From Plectonema cf. radiosum LEGE 06105 (GTDB taxonomy: Bacteria; Cyanobacteriota; Cyanobacteriia; Cyanobacteriales; Nostocaceae), in the NCBI RefSeq assembly GCF_015207665.1, contig NZ_JADEWL010000007.1, forward strand, positions 52,229-116,228: 64,000 bases of DNA, given 5' to 3'. The translations under genes were made by a program, and so were the position numbers. Position 1 is the first letter of the stretch. Every line of letters starts with the position of its first letter. This document shows positions 17,504 through 26,356 of this stretch, piece by piece. Below the pieces are notes generated by a model, which saw nothing but the letters and a program-made list of their open reading frames with translations, was not told the origin of the DNA and ran no database searches.

Positions 17504-19939
17504 ATGCGTATTTCTTTAAATTGGCTACAAGAACTTGTAGAGTTAAAATTAAGTCCCGAAGACCTGGCAGAAACACTGACACTGGCGGGGTTTGAAGTCG
17601 AAGATATCGAAGACCGTCGAACTTGGGCTGATGGGGTTGTAATCGGGAAAGTTATCGAACGCGAACAACATCCAAATGCTGATAAACTAAGCGTTTGTCA
17701 AGTTGATGTCGGTAAAGACGAAATTTTAAATATTGTCTGCGGTGCTGCTAATGTACGTGCTGATATATACGTGCCAGTTGCGACTGTCGGTACTTACCTC
17801 CCAAATAAAGATTTAAGGATTAAACCCGCAAAACTACGGGGGGTACCTTCTCAAGGGATGATTTGTTCTTTAGAAGAACTTGGTTTACCTACCGATGTAG
17901 ACGGAATTCATATTTTTACTGGGGATAACCTACAATTAGGTTCCGATGTACGTCCGTTGTTGGGGTTGGATGATGTAATTTTGGATGTCACCGCTACGGC
18001 AAACCGCGCTGACGCTTTGTGTATGGTAGGAATAGCACGGGAAGTTGCAGCCATAACTGGTGGAAAGTTAAAAATTCCCCAACCACAAGAAGTATTGGTT
18101 CCTCAAGGTGCAGGAAATTTCAGTATAGAAATTGATGAAACTCAAGCTTGTCCGGCATACATTGGAACCCTAATAGAACAAGTAAAAATCGCTCCATCTC
18201 CCGATTGGTTGCGGCAAAGGTTATTAGCGGCGGGAGTTAGACCGATTAGCAACATAGTTGATATTACTAACTATGTCATGTTGGAATGGGGACAACCACT
18301 ACACGCATTTGACCGCGATCGACTCCAAGGAATTGCTGGTAGTGAAAATATTAAAATTGGGGTTCGGTTTGCGAGTAACGGGGAATCTTTTAAAACCCTG
18401 GATGGAAAAACCCGTAAATTATCAACTCAAAATTTATTGATTACAGTTAACAACAAACCCGTAGCTTTAGCGGGAGTCATGGGTGGGGAAGAAAGCGAAG
18501 TCCATGATGGAACCGAAAACTTAGTTTTAGAAGCAGCGTTGTTTGATACGGTAGCAATTCGTCGTTCATCTCGTAGCGTTGGTTTGAGAAGTGAATCTTC
18601 TACTAGATATGAACGAGGAGTAAATCACGCGGAATTGGAAATTGCTTGTCGTCGTGCTTTATCCTTAATTGTGGAAATTGCTGGTGGAACTTTAAAAACC
18701 AGAAAAACTTCCCATACCCTTCCCGATATTTCAACTTGGACTCGTTCGATTGAATTACGTTTAGATCGAGTTAATCAAATACTTGGCCCTGTAGAATTGG
18801 CAGAAGAAAGCGGAGAAATTAAAAGCGAAGATGTAGAGCAAATTTTAACTGCATTGGGGTGTCGGTTAACTGTTTCTGGTGATGCAACTTGGACAGTTTC
18901 CGTACCAGCTTATCGTTACCGGGATTTAGAAAGAGAAATTGATTTAATTGAGGAAATCGCTCGTTTGTATGGTTATAACAACCTTTGCGATACCTTACCC
19001 GAAAAAACGGAAATTGGTTATTTACCAGCAGATCAAGAATTAATTCGCAAATTACGAGCCGCATTTCGTGCTGCTGGATTAACAGAATTAATGCACTACT
19101 CCTTGGTAAAACCGGGAGAAGAAAGACAGGTAGTATTGAGTAATCCTTTGTTTACAGAATATTCTGCATTGCGAACAGATTTGATATCCGGTTTGATTGA
19201 TGCGTTTCAATATAATATCGAACAAGGAAACGGTGCGCTTAACGGCTTTGAAATCGGACGAATTTTTTGGGAAGAAGAAGACGGTTTTCAAGAGACAGAT
19301 ATTGTAGGGGGAATAATCGGAGGCGATATTACAAACAGTAAATGGATGAACAGCGGTAGTTCGCGATCGCTAAGTTGGTTTGAAGCCAAAGGTATTTTAG
19401 AAAGCGTCTTTCAAGTCATAGGATTGCAGGTAGAATATCAGCCAGATCGACGCAACGAGCGCTTGCATCCCGGACGTACCGCTTCACTTTGGATTAAAGG
19501 TAACAGATTGGGTGTATTTGGACAAGTGCATCCCCAAGTCCGTAGCGAAAGAGATTTACCGGATGATGTCTATGTATTTCAACTGAATCTAGATGTCATT
19601 TTAGATGAGCTTGATAGCGATGACATACAGACACCAGAATTCAAATCTTATTCTACCTATCCGCCATCCGATCGAGATATAGCATTTTTTGCGCCGATAA
19701 ATTTAACAGTTGCCGAAATCGAAAAAGCAATTACTTCTTCAGGTAAAAATTTATTAGAATCCGTCGAATTATTTGATGAATATCGCGGTGACAAAGTACC
19801 ATCTGGACAAAGAAGTTTAGCATTTCGGTTGATTTATCGTTTGCGCGATCGCACTCTTACCGACGCAGATGTCGAGCCAGTACATCAAAAAGTTAGAGAT
19901 ACTTTAGTAGAACAGTTTGGGGTAAGTTTGAGAAGTTAA
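17504..19939 (+). CDS. pheT: phenylalanine-tRNA ligase beta subunit
   Basis: An 811-residue protein, the usual size for bacterial PheT. The N-terminus [14 protein letters not shown] is typical. A tRNA-binding (EMAP-like) domain follows (about 40-150), then the B3/B4 editing region, B5 domain, catalytic-like core with [13 protein letters not shown], and a C-terminal anticodon-binding (FDX-ACB) domain ending with [17 protein letters not shown]. It forms an alpha2-beta2 enzyme with PheS, which is not in the window; separate pheS and pheT loci are common in cyanobacteria. ATG at 17504 fits the family start. Confidence 0.96.
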   Translation: MRISLNWLQELVELKLSPEDLAETLTLAGFEVEDIEDRRTWADGVVIGKVIEREQHPNADKLSVCQVDVGKDEILNIVCGAANVRADIYVPVATVGTYLPNKDLRIKPAKLRGVPSQGMICSLEELGLPTDVDGIHIFTGDNLQLGSDVRPLLGLDDVILDVTATANRADALCMVGIAREVAAITGGKLKIPQPQEVLVPQGAGNFSIEIDETQACPAYIGTLIEQVKIAPSPDWLRQRLLAAGVRPISNIVDITNYVMLEWGQPLHAFDRDRLQGIAGSENIKIGVRFASNGESFKTLDGKTRKLSTQNLLITVNNKPVALAGVMGGEESEVHDGTENLVLEAALFDTVAIRRSSRSVGLRSESSTRYERGVNHAELEIACRRALSLIVEIAGGTLKTRKTSHTLPDISTWTRSIELRLDRVNQILGPVELAEESGEIKSEDVEQILTALGCRLTVSGDATWTVSVPAYRYRDLEREIDLIEEIARLYGYNNLCDTLPEKTEIGYLPADQELIRKLRAAFRAAGLTELMHYSLVKPGEERQVVLSNPLFTEYSALRTDLISGLIDAFQYNIEQGNGALNGFEIGRIFWEEEDGFQETDIVGGIIGGDITNSKWMNSGSSRSLSWFEAKGILESVFQVIGLQVEYQPDRRNERLHPGRTASLWIKGNRLGVFGQVHPQVRSERDLPDDVYVFQLNLDVILDELDSDDIQTPEFKSYSTYPPSDRDIAFFAPINLTVAEIEKAITSSGKNLLESVELFDEYRGDKVPSGQRSLAFRLIYRLRDRTLTDADVEPVHQKVRDTLVEQFGVSLRS

Positions 19940-19987
19940 TCAATTTTGGATTTTAGATTTTAGATTTTGGATTATGAGTTAGGAATT

Positions 19988-20017
19988 GTAGAGACGGGGC
20001 GTATTGCTACGTCTGTA
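19988..20017. repeat. degenerate copy of the GTAGAGACGT palindrome family
   Basis: The segment GTAGAGACGGGGCGTATTG followed by CTACGTCT is an imperfect member of the small palindromes also seen near 31547, 33497, 50138 and 62716. It lies between pheT and the YciI gene. Confidence 0.5.
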
Positions 20018-20084
20018 CCGGAGTTAGGAGTTAGTTATCAATTGTCCGTGTCATCAGCGTCATCCATTTAATCAGTGATCAATC

Positions 20085-20354
20085 ATGAATAAATATATAA
20101 TGTGGGGCAGCTACTGCGAAAACGTTTTAGAAAAACGCGCTCCTTATCGTCAAGAGCATTTAGATGGATTAAAAAAGCAGAAAGAAGATGGTGTTTTAGT
20201 TACACTAGGTCCGACAAAAGATACAACTCAAGTTTTTGGGATTTACGAAGCACCTGATGAAGAGACAGTACGTCAGTTAGTAGAAAATGATCCTTATTGG
20301 AAAAACGGGATTTGGACTGAATATTTTGTCAAAGAATGGGTTCAAGCTTTTTGA
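20085..20354 (+). CDS. YciI-family protein
   Basis: An 89-residue protein of the YCII (ferredoxin-like fold) family. The conserved His (RQEHLDGL) and Asp (ENDPYW) form the putative active-site pair. Its size and the end FVKEWVQAF match the family. Some YciI-like domains act in ring-cleavage or dehydrochlorination chemistry, but most are uncharacterised. The gene stands alone between pheT and a convergent phosphatase gene, so context gives no function. Confidence 0.85.
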   Translation: MNKYIMWGSYCENVLEKRAPYRQEHLDGLKKQKEDGVLVTLGPTKDTTQVFGIYEAPDEETVRQLVENDPYWKNGIWTEYFVKEWVQAF

Positions 20355-20380
20355 TCATCATCTTGACCGAAAATAATGGG

Positions 20381-20407
20381 TTACTGTCAACTGTCAACTG
20401 TCAACTT
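20381..20407. repeat. heptamer repeat (ACTGTCA)n at a gene end
   Basis: Three to four copies of ACTGTCA. The minus-strand phosphatase stop codon and its last few codons lie inside the repeat, so this repeat has shaped the C-terminus of that protein. Confidence 0.75.
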
Positions 20408-22847
20408 CCTTAATTACATCATTGATCGGATGTTGTTGATCATCAAAATCTAAGGATACTTCGCAGCGAGTCAAAGGAAATGGTTCTAACATTTTGCCAT
20501 TTTCTTGACTTTCCAATCTCCACCACAGAGTTTGAACTACAACTTCTTTATCATCAACTAGATCAAAAGTGATTTCACCCAAATTATTTAAACCGACAAT
20601 TTCTGTACCGTGTCCCTTTTTACTAATATAATCGCGGTAATTTCTTGCCATTGATAAATATTCTTCTAAAGCTGGTTTACGATTTTCTCTTGGTAATGGA
20701 GCAATTGCAGAAGTAGTTTCAATCTTTTCAGCTTTGAATTCGCTTAATTGTTCGTCTTTAGCTGCGAGAAAATCAATTCTATACCACCATTCGGGTTTTT
20801 TTGTGATTTCTACACTGCGAAACATATTTCTTTGTTTAACTAAATCAATTGTTCCGGGATTACCTTTAATTTTCAAAGGAATGCGTTGAAATACATCTTC
20901 AACAAGAAGAGAAATATTCCCAATTTCTGATTCTTTTCCTTGTTGATTTCGCCATCCTAATACTTCTGCTGTTGGTAAATCACTGCTAACTCCAATGGGA
21001 ACAAAACCTTTTTTGTGTGCGGAATGACTACCACCCATACCGCTGACTTCATTCTTAAATGAACTGCTAGTTAATTGAGCAACTACTAATTCTGAATTAA
21101 CTGGTTCAGAACTTTCAAAAGGATATATTGCTGAATATTGTAAACGCGCACCAAAACTATAGTGAACATCACCAGATAAAACCACTACACGACTTTTTGA
21201 ATTAGGTAATGCTCGTAATGCTAATTGAGCAAGCATTCGTTCAAATGCAGTTTCATTTAATGACCAAGCTTCAGTATCAAAACCCCAAGCTGCATTACCA
21301 ATTTTTTCGTAAAAACTTTTAGCAATTTTTTGAATATTTTCTACAAAAGGTACACCGATAAAAGGACTTGGAGACACAATAAAACTAACTTTAACATCAT
21401 CCCGACGTACTAATTTTGATATCTGTTCTTCGTAACCTTCCTGACTAATAAGTGCAGGAAAATCAAATTCTTTACCGGGAAATTCTCGCCAAGTGCGGGT
21501 ATCAAGTAATATAACTTCATAACCGGGACCATTAACTATATAATGCCAAGTTAATGTTTCCTCAAAATGAGGTAATTTGTTTGAATTCTGTTGAATCTCA
21601 ATAACACTCGGTAAACCGACACAGCGATTAATTTGTAATTCACAAGTGGTATTCGTACCACCACTCACTGACCAAGCGACAGCAGCTTTGAGTAATGCTT
21701 CACCTTTGGTATCTTTTTCAAACTGTTCTGGTGTATTACCCCAAGCCTGACAAATAGTATAAGCTAACATTCCATTTTGTAAAACCCGTCTTCCCAAAGG
21801 TTGATCGAGAATACGGGAACACCAAGCGATATTTAAATACCAGTCATCGGTAATTTCGTGGTCGTCGAATATCATATAAGTGGGAACATTTGCTAAAGCA
21901 CGTCTGACGTTTTTAAGAGTTGACCAAAAATCTTTAATATATTTAACTTCTTCATCGTAAATTTTTTTTTGCTCATTTTTAGCTTCCCAATGTTCGGAAT
22001 TAACATCTACAAAATCCGGGAAAAATTCCGCATCAACCCACAGTACATCACTCCAAGCAAATAAATACATTGCCAAATATTCGCCATAAGTAAATAGATG
22101 ACTTTTGGCAAGATTTGTCAAATTATGAAATTTACCAATACTTGAAGTAAAACCAGCAATTTTAGTCGCTAAATTATTCCGTTTTCCGGGTTGTAATTCT
22201 GCTAAATTTCCAACATCGGGTAACTTTTCCGACCATCCTAAAAGTGTTTCTCCTGCATCCATCAACATGAAAAGTAATACATCAGCAACATCGTCAGCAT
22301 AAATTTGGTCTCCTGTTAAAAACAGTTGATGCGGTCGTTTTTGTGGGTTTTTTGCTAACGCTTCTTTAATCATCTTATCCACAGCAACAAGCGCATCCAA
22401 ACTTTCACCGTGGGGTTTACGACAAGAACCGTGAATGATGCGTAAATCTTTTAAATCTTTTGGCGGTAATGCAAAAGAAGGTAATTTATATAAAGAATAA
22501 GTAATATCTTCGAGCGTTCCCTCAGTAGTTAATATACCCGGACTATTAAGTAATTCACCATTACCAAAATCTAAATCGTAGAGATAATTTTCACCATTAA
22601 TCAGTACATTTGATGAAGCCTTAGCAGTCACAGCAACAACGTGTAAATTAATGCCAATTCTTGCCGTAGTTCTAGTACTTTCAAATAAGAAATTATGATT
22701 TTGGTCAAATATTGTTAAAGTTACACGACGACTTGCTTTCAAAGCCACCCATACAGTTACAGCATCGGGTTCGGTGCGTCGTAAAATTGGTCCAGCGAGA
22801 ATCAGCGGTAATCGATCAAGACGTTCTCTTAATGGTGTCCATCCCAT
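20394..22847 (-). CDS. PhoD-like alkaline phosphatase/metallophosphatase
   Basis: An 817-residue protein. Metal-ligand motifs of the PhoD family are visible: LTGDQIYADDVADV near residue 180, IFDDHEITDDWYLN near 323 and LSGDVHYSFGARL near 560. PhoD enzymes hydrolyse phosphate mono- and diesters and normally use Ca and Fe. No clear Tat or Sec signal is present at the N-terminus (MGWTPLRERLDRLPLILAG), which is odd for a secreted phosphatase and suggests the intracellular PhoD-like subgroup. A long C-terminal extension (from about 620) has no motif I recognise. The end runs into a heptamer repeat. Confidence 0.82.
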   Translation of the reverse strand: MGWTPLRERLDRLPLILAGPILRRTEPDAVTVWVALKASRRVTLTIFDQNHNFLFESTRTTARIGINLHVVAVTAKASSNVLINGENYLYDLDFGNGELLNSPGILTTEGTLEDITYSLYKLPSFALPPKDLKDLRIIHGSCRKPHGESLDALVAVDKMIKEALAKNPQKRPHQLFLTGDQIYADDVADVLLFMLMDAGETLLGWSEKLPDVGNLAELQPGKRNNLATKIAGFTSSIGKFHNLTNLAKSHLFTYGEYLAMYLFAWSDVLWVDAEFFPDFVDVNSEHWEAKNEQKKIYDEEVKYIKDFWSTLKNVRRALANVPTYMIFDDHEITDDWYLNIAWCSRILDQPLGRRVLQNGMLAYTICQAWGNTPEQFEKDTKGEALLKAAVAWSVSGGTNTTCELQINRCVGLPSVIEIQQNSNKLPHFEETLTWHYIVNGPGYEVILLDTRTWREFPGKEFDFPALISQEGYEEQISKLVRRDDVKVSFIVSPSPFIGVPFVENIQKIAKSFYEKIGNAAWGFDTEAWSLNETAFERMLAQLALRALPNSKSRVVVLSGDVHYSFGARLQYSAIYPFESSEPVNSELVVAQLTSSSFKNEVSGMGGSHSAHKKGFVPIGVSSDLPTAEVLGWRNQQGKESEIGNISLLVEDVFQRIPLKIKGNPGTIDLVKQRNMFRSVEITKKPEWWYRIDFLAAKDEQLSEFKAEKIETTSAIAPLPRENRKPALEEYLSMARNYRDYISKKGHGTEIVGLNNLGEITFDLVDDKEVVVQTLWWRLESQENGKMLEPFPLTRCEVSLDFDDQQHPINDVIKEVDS

Positions 22848-22940
22848 ATAACTGTTTACCTATCTACAGTTTCTTCTTCAAGTTATAACGGTTTTAAGTT
22901 GAGTGGGGATGTTAAATTTGAATTTATAACAGATTTTCAG

Positions 22941-22989
22941 TGGCGGTTGAAACCGCGTCTACACAGACGAAACCCACCTTCGTGGGTTA
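22941..22989. repeat. interspersed repeat, copy 1 (GGCGGTTGAAACCGC type)
   Basis: An approximately 50-bp unit reading GGCGGTTGAAACCGC, then CTACACA, GCGAAACCC-like and CGTGGGTT. A near-identical unit lies at 23722-23769 in the same orientation and an inverted one at 44411-44455. It contains two small palindromes. Confidence 0.8.
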
Positions 22990-23019
22990 ATAATTTAATA
23001 AACCACAATAATTAACCTT

Positions 23020-23655
23020 ATGGCAATTCTCCAAAGCAAAAACTTATCCATAGGAGATATTCATCGGCTTTTCGGCTATCAAAGGCAATACAATGATTCA
23101 TTCACATCATTGTTATCGCTAGAGATTTTAAGCGAATTTGAAAGACAAGAACTTTTACAAATTCGCACGGATTTTGATAATTATATTATTGAAAGTAAAG
23201 TATTAGAAGGATTAGTCAAAGCTTTAACAGTTTTTCCCTTAATGCGATTAGCTGGCTTTTATCGCTCTCCCATCAAGATAGCTTTAGAAGAAAATATTGC
23301 CGATATAGTTATTGAAGACGAAGATACAAAAGTTACAGGTAGGCTGGATGTTTTAGCTATTAATAAAACAAAATTAAATGCAGCGAAATCATTTTGGGTT
23401 TTAGTAATTGAATCTAAAAACAGCGGTATTGATGTCTTCGAGGGTTTACCCCAATTGCTTACTTACGCTTATGAATGTTTAGAACATCAAAAATCAGTTT
23501 GGGGTTTGACTACAAACGGAAGGGAATATCAATTTGTGTATATTCAGCAGGGAAATCCTCCCATATATCAGTTAATGCCATCATTAAATTTAATGGAATC
23601 CGAGCGAGCAGTTGAGTTATTACAGGTTTTGAAAGCAATTTGTGAGTTGGGTTGA
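23020..23655 (+). CDS. restriction-endonuclease-like protein (PD-(D/E)XK, type I R N-terminal type)
   Basis: A 211-residue protein resembling the nuclease half of type I/III restriction subunits. GRLDVLAI supplies Asp110 and FWVLVIESKNSG supplies the Glu131-x-Lys133 pair of a PD-(D/E)XK active site. A Gln (LPQLLTYAYECL) follows, as in HsdR-type motifs. There is no helicase domain and no methylase or specificity gene nearby, so it is not a complete restriction system. Similar stand-alone proteins are common in cyanobacteria and of unknown function. The gene is bracketed by two direct copies of one interspersed repeat. Confidence 0.75.
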   Translation: MAILQSKNLSIGDIHRLFGYQRQYNDSFTSLLSLEILSEFERQELLQIRTDFDNYIIESKVLEGLVKALTVFPLMRLAGFYRSPIKIALEENIADIVIEDEDTKVTGRLDVLAINKTKLNAAKSFWVLVIESKNSGIDVFEGLPQLLTYAYECLEHQKSVWGLTTNGREYQFVYIQQGNPPIYQLMPSLNLMESERAVELLQVLKAICELG

Positions 23656-23665
23656 GATCAAAACT

Positions 23666-23690
23666 GGTTCCCAGTCTCTGACTGGGAACC
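23666..23690. repeat. perfect 10-bp-stem hairpin after the nuclease gene
   Basis: GGTTCCCAGT-CTCTG-ACTGGGAACC forms a 10-bp stem with a 5-base loop, beginning 10 bases after the stop codon. There is no T-run, so it may block 3' exonucleases or be an interspersed hairpin rather than a standard terminator. Confidence 0.75.
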
Positions 23691-23721
23691 CATTATCTAA
23701 AGGCTCTGCCTTCAAAATACC

Positions 23722-23769
23722 TGGCGGTTGAAACCGCTGCTACACAAGCGAAACCCGCCTACGTGGGTT
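23722..23769. repeat. interspersed repeat, copy 2 (GGCGGTTGAAACCGC type)
   Basis: Same unit and orientation as the copy at 22941, differing by a few bases. Together the two copies flank the nuclease gene. Confidence 0.8.
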
Positions 23770-23816
23770 AAGAATATTGTGGTAAGATAATTCAGTCATA
23801 TATTTGAGTAAGACTA

Positions 23817-24044
23817 ATGCAGAAAGTCACAATCACTTTAGAAGATGACATCTTGCAATTTGTAGATTCTCAGTCAAAAGGTAATCGTAGTGCCTATAAA
23901 AATGCACTTTTAGCAGAATATCGTCGTCGTAATTTAGAATCACAAATGATTATTGCTCTACAAGAGGATGCCCAAGATCAAGAATATCAGGCTGAAATTG
24001 CTGCTTGGGATGCTGTTGTAGGAGATGGGATTAATGCCAAATAA
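23817..24044 (+). CDS. ribbon-helix-helix antitoxin-like protein
   Basis: A 75-residue protein. The N-terminal beta strand KVTITLEDDILQFVD and the following SKGNRSAYKNALLAEYRR helices match the ribbon-helix-helix DNA-binding fold of MazE/ParD-type antitoxins. The acidic C-terminus is the part that normally wraps the toxin. No toxin of normal size follows: a 13-codon frame overlapping the stop codon may be its remnant. It could therefore be an orphan antitoxin or a small solitary regulator. Confidence 0.75.
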   Translation: MQKVTITLEDDILQFVDSQSKGNRSAYKNALLAEYRRRNLESQMIIALQEDAQDQEYQAEIAAWDAVVGDGINAK

Positions 24045-24075
24045 CGCGAAAAAAATTAAGGCAGATAATTTGTAA
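24034..24075 (+). pseudogene. possible toxin-gene remnant overlapping the antitoxin
   Basis: An ATG overlaps the antitoxin stop region by 11 bases, the classic antitoxin-toxin junction, and reads MPNNAKKIKADNL before a stop. The next ~90 bases contain no recognisable toxin sequence. The overlap geometry is seen; that it was once a MazF-type toxin is inference. Confidence 0.3.
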
Positions 24076-24166
24076 TTTCATCGCTACAAACTGGGAAGAA
24101 TAATAAGAGAAACTTTTATAACTACAACAGCAAAACTTGCTATCGTAGCTCGTTTTTATATAAATA

Positions 24167-25033
24167 ATGAAAATCCCCTCAGCAATTTTAGCTCTATTTA
24201 TTATTTTTCTATCTGCCTGTCAAGATTGCGATGCCAAAAAAACCTACAATCCCAGCCACCTCAAACGGTTACTAGAAACTAAAAAATGCCCTAAATGCGA
24301 CTTGAGCGGTGCCGATTTGAGTAATGCTAATTTATCTGGGGCTGACTTGCGAGGTGCGGAACTATCGGCGGCTTTATTAGATGGAGCTAATTTGAGTAAT
24401 GCCGATTTAACTGGTGCAGAACTTAGGTATCGGGATGATGTTGGCGATAAAGGGAAAATGGGTATTTCGGAAATTGGTGATTTTAATTGCAATGTTACTT
24501 ATGAAGCGACGCTTAAAGGGGTTAATTTGCAGGGAGCTAAGTTAATAGGTGTTGATTTTTATGGTTTGGATTTGGATGGTGTTAACTTTGAAGATGCTAA
24601 TCTTAGATGGGCTAATTTAAAAAGCGTAATACTTAGTGATACTAATTTTAGAAAAGCTAATTTGAATGATGCCAATTTTAGTATGAGTTCTATAGGTAAT
24701 AGTGATTTTACAGAAGCAAATCTCAGTGGTGCTAATTTTGAAGATGCTCGATTAATTGGCACTATTTTTGTAAAAGCAAAACTTAGAGGTACAAAATTTA
24801 TTGATGCCTATCTACTTAAAACTGTTCTTACGAATACAGACCTCAAAGGAGCAAACTTTAAAGAGGCTACTTTAGAAAGCGCTTATTTAATAGGTGCCAA
24901 TTTACAAAAAGCTCAATACGACTCCAAAACTATTTGGACAGATACTTATTACAATGAGCAGACTATTTTCCCGACTGAATTTGACGAGAATCTAAAAAAA
25001 CAAATGCGTTTGTGGCAAGAAAAGTCAAAATAA
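24167..25033 (+). CDS. pentapeptide-repeat lipoprotein
   Basis: A 288-residue protein. The N-terminus has a lipoprotein signal, a hydrophobic stretch ending in the lipobox LSAC (Cys18). From about residue 44 it consists of A(D/N)LXX repeats (GADLSNANLSGADLRGAEL and so on), which fold as a right-handed quadrilateral beta helix. The run is broken by a non-repeat insert near residues 87-110. It would be anchored in the periplasm or thylakoid lumen. Pentapeptide proteins are very numerous in cyanobacteria and mostly without known function. Confidence 0.85.
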   Translation: MKIPSAILALFIIFLSACQDCDAKKTYNPSHLKRLLETKKCPKCDLSGADLSNANLSGADLRGAELSAALLDGANLSNADLTGAELRYRDDVGDKGKMGISEIGDFNCNVTYEATLKGVNLQGAKLIGVDFYGLDLDGVNFEDANLRWANLKSVILSDTNFRKANLNDANFSMSSIGNSDFTEANLSGANFEDARLIGTIFVKAKLRGTKFIDAYLLKTVLTNTDLKGANFKEATLESAYLIGANLQKAQYDSKTIWTDTYYNEQTIFPTEFDENLKKQMRLWQEKSK

Positions 25034-25146
25034 TATAAATTCATAAAAATTAAAAATGGCGGTTCATCTTGCTGTTTTGCAAACAAAGAAAATAAACTTT
25101 TCCTTAATAAAATATAAAAAAGGTGTATTACCAATTACGCTAACAC

Positions 25147-25184
25147 ACCAATTACCAATTACCAATTACCAATTACCAATTACC
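25147..25184. repeat. heptamer repeat (ACCAATT)n
   Basis: Five full copies and a partial copy of ACCAATT, ending at the stop codon of the minus-strand permease gene. This is a short tandemly repeated repetitive sequence (STRR) of the kind described for heterocystous cyanobacteria. Confidence 0.9.
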
Positions 25185-26209
25185 TAATACCGAATCCTCG
25201 GATCGACATAAGCATTCAAAATATCAATTAAAATACTCGCTCCCACAACAATTGTCCCGAAAAATATCATGATTCCCTGCACCGTCGGATAATCCCTTTC
25301 GCTAATTCCTTGGAACAATCGATTTGCTAATCCTGGCCATGAAAATGTTACTTCGGTTAATACGGCTCCACCAAGCAACGATGCAAAAGTTAATCCCAAC
25401 ACCGTAATTACCGGAATCAAAGCATTTCTCAAAGCGTGGGAAACCAAAATCTTTCTTTCTTGAATACCTCTGGCTCTTGCTGCTTCCACATAATCCGACT
25501 GCATAGTTCGCTGTAAATTCACCCGCACAATCCGCTCGAAAATACCGCTGAGTAATAACCCCAAAGTAGAACTTGGTAGAATTAAATATTGAATGGCTGT
25601 AAAAAATTGACCGAAATTACCGCTTAAAAGACTATCTATTGTATACAACCCAGTCAAACCTTCTGGAGAACCCATACTTGCTGGAAAGCGCGTTCCTAAA
25701 GGAAACCAACCCAACCAAACAGCAAAGATTAACTGTAGTATCATTCCTGCCCAAAACATCGGCAAAGCATAAGTAATAGTACCGAACAATCTACCACCCA
25801 AATCGAGAGCAGTACCCGGACGAGAAGCCGAAATAGTCCCGACTCCAATTCCAACCACAAGAGCGATGATAATTGCAAATACCGCTAATTCCACCGTCGC
25901 CGGGAAATACTGCCAAATAATCTCCCAAACTTTCTGTCCACGACTAGTTGTAGATTCCCCCATATCAAGGACAAGCAATTTACCCAAATATCGAAAATAT
26001 TGCAACCACAAAGGTAAATCTAAACCTAATTGTGTGCGTAATTCTTCCTTAGCACTTTCCGGCGCACGACCACCCAAAATAGCATCAACCGGGTCTCCAG
26101 GAGTAGCTCTAAGTAATAGAAAAACGATAGTAATAATAGTGAGAATTTGCAGCGGAGCCAACAACAAACGAGTAGTAACGTAATACGCTAAAGCTTTTGA
26201 TCGTGACAT
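25184..26209 (-). CDS. peptide/nickel-type ABC transporter permease (DppB-like)
   Basis: A 341-residue inner-membrane permease with six hydrophobic segments and the DppB/OppB start ITIVFLLLRATPGDPVD. The EAA loop that docks the ATPase is seen as EAARARGIQERKILVSHALR. It lies downstream of the solute-binding protein gene on the same strand (147 bases, filled by STRR repeats). The second permease (DppC) and the ATPases are not here and must be encoded elsewhere. Confidence 0.9.
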   Translation of the reverse strand: MSRSKALAYYVTTRLLLAPLQILTIITIVFLLLRATPGDPVDAILGGRAPESAKEELRTQLGLDLPLWLQYFRYLGKLLVLDMGESTTSRGQKVWEIIWQYFPATVELAVFAIIIALVVGIGVGTISASRPGTALDLGGRLFGTITYALPMFWAGMILQLIFAVWLGWFPLGTRFPASMGSPEGLTGLYTIDSLLSGNFGQFFTAIQYLILPSSTLGLLLSGIFERIVRVNLQRTMQSDYVEAARARGIQERKILVSHALRNALIPVITVLGLTFASLLGGAVLTEVTFSWPGLANRLFQGISERDYPTVQGIMIFFGTIVVGASILIDILNAYVDPRIRY

Positions 26210-26250
26210 AGGATTTTGGATTTTAAATTTTGGATTTTGGATTGAAAGTC

Positions 26251-26300
26251 AGGAGTTAGGAGATGGGAGTTAGGAGTTAGGAGTTAGGAGTTGGAAGTTG
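26251..26300. repeat. heptamer repeat (GGAGTTA)n
   Basis: Several perfect and degenerate copies of GGAGTTA between the permease and binding-protein genes. A second repeat type (ACCAATT) follows within 25 bases. Confidence 0.85.
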
Positions 26301-26322
26301 GAAAATTTTTTTTACTCCCTCT

Positions 26323-26355
26323 ACCAATTACCAATTACCCATTACCAATTACCCA
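26323..26355. repeat. heptamer repeat (ACCAATT/ACCCATT)n
   Basis: Four to five copies of ACCAATT and ACCCATT immediately before the stop codon of the binding-protein gene. Confidence 0.85.
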
Positions 26356-26356
26356 T

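Noticed and set aside
23020..23655. Complete type I restriction-modification system
   Set aside because: Only a nuclease-like protein is present; no helicase, specificity or methylase gene is found on either side.
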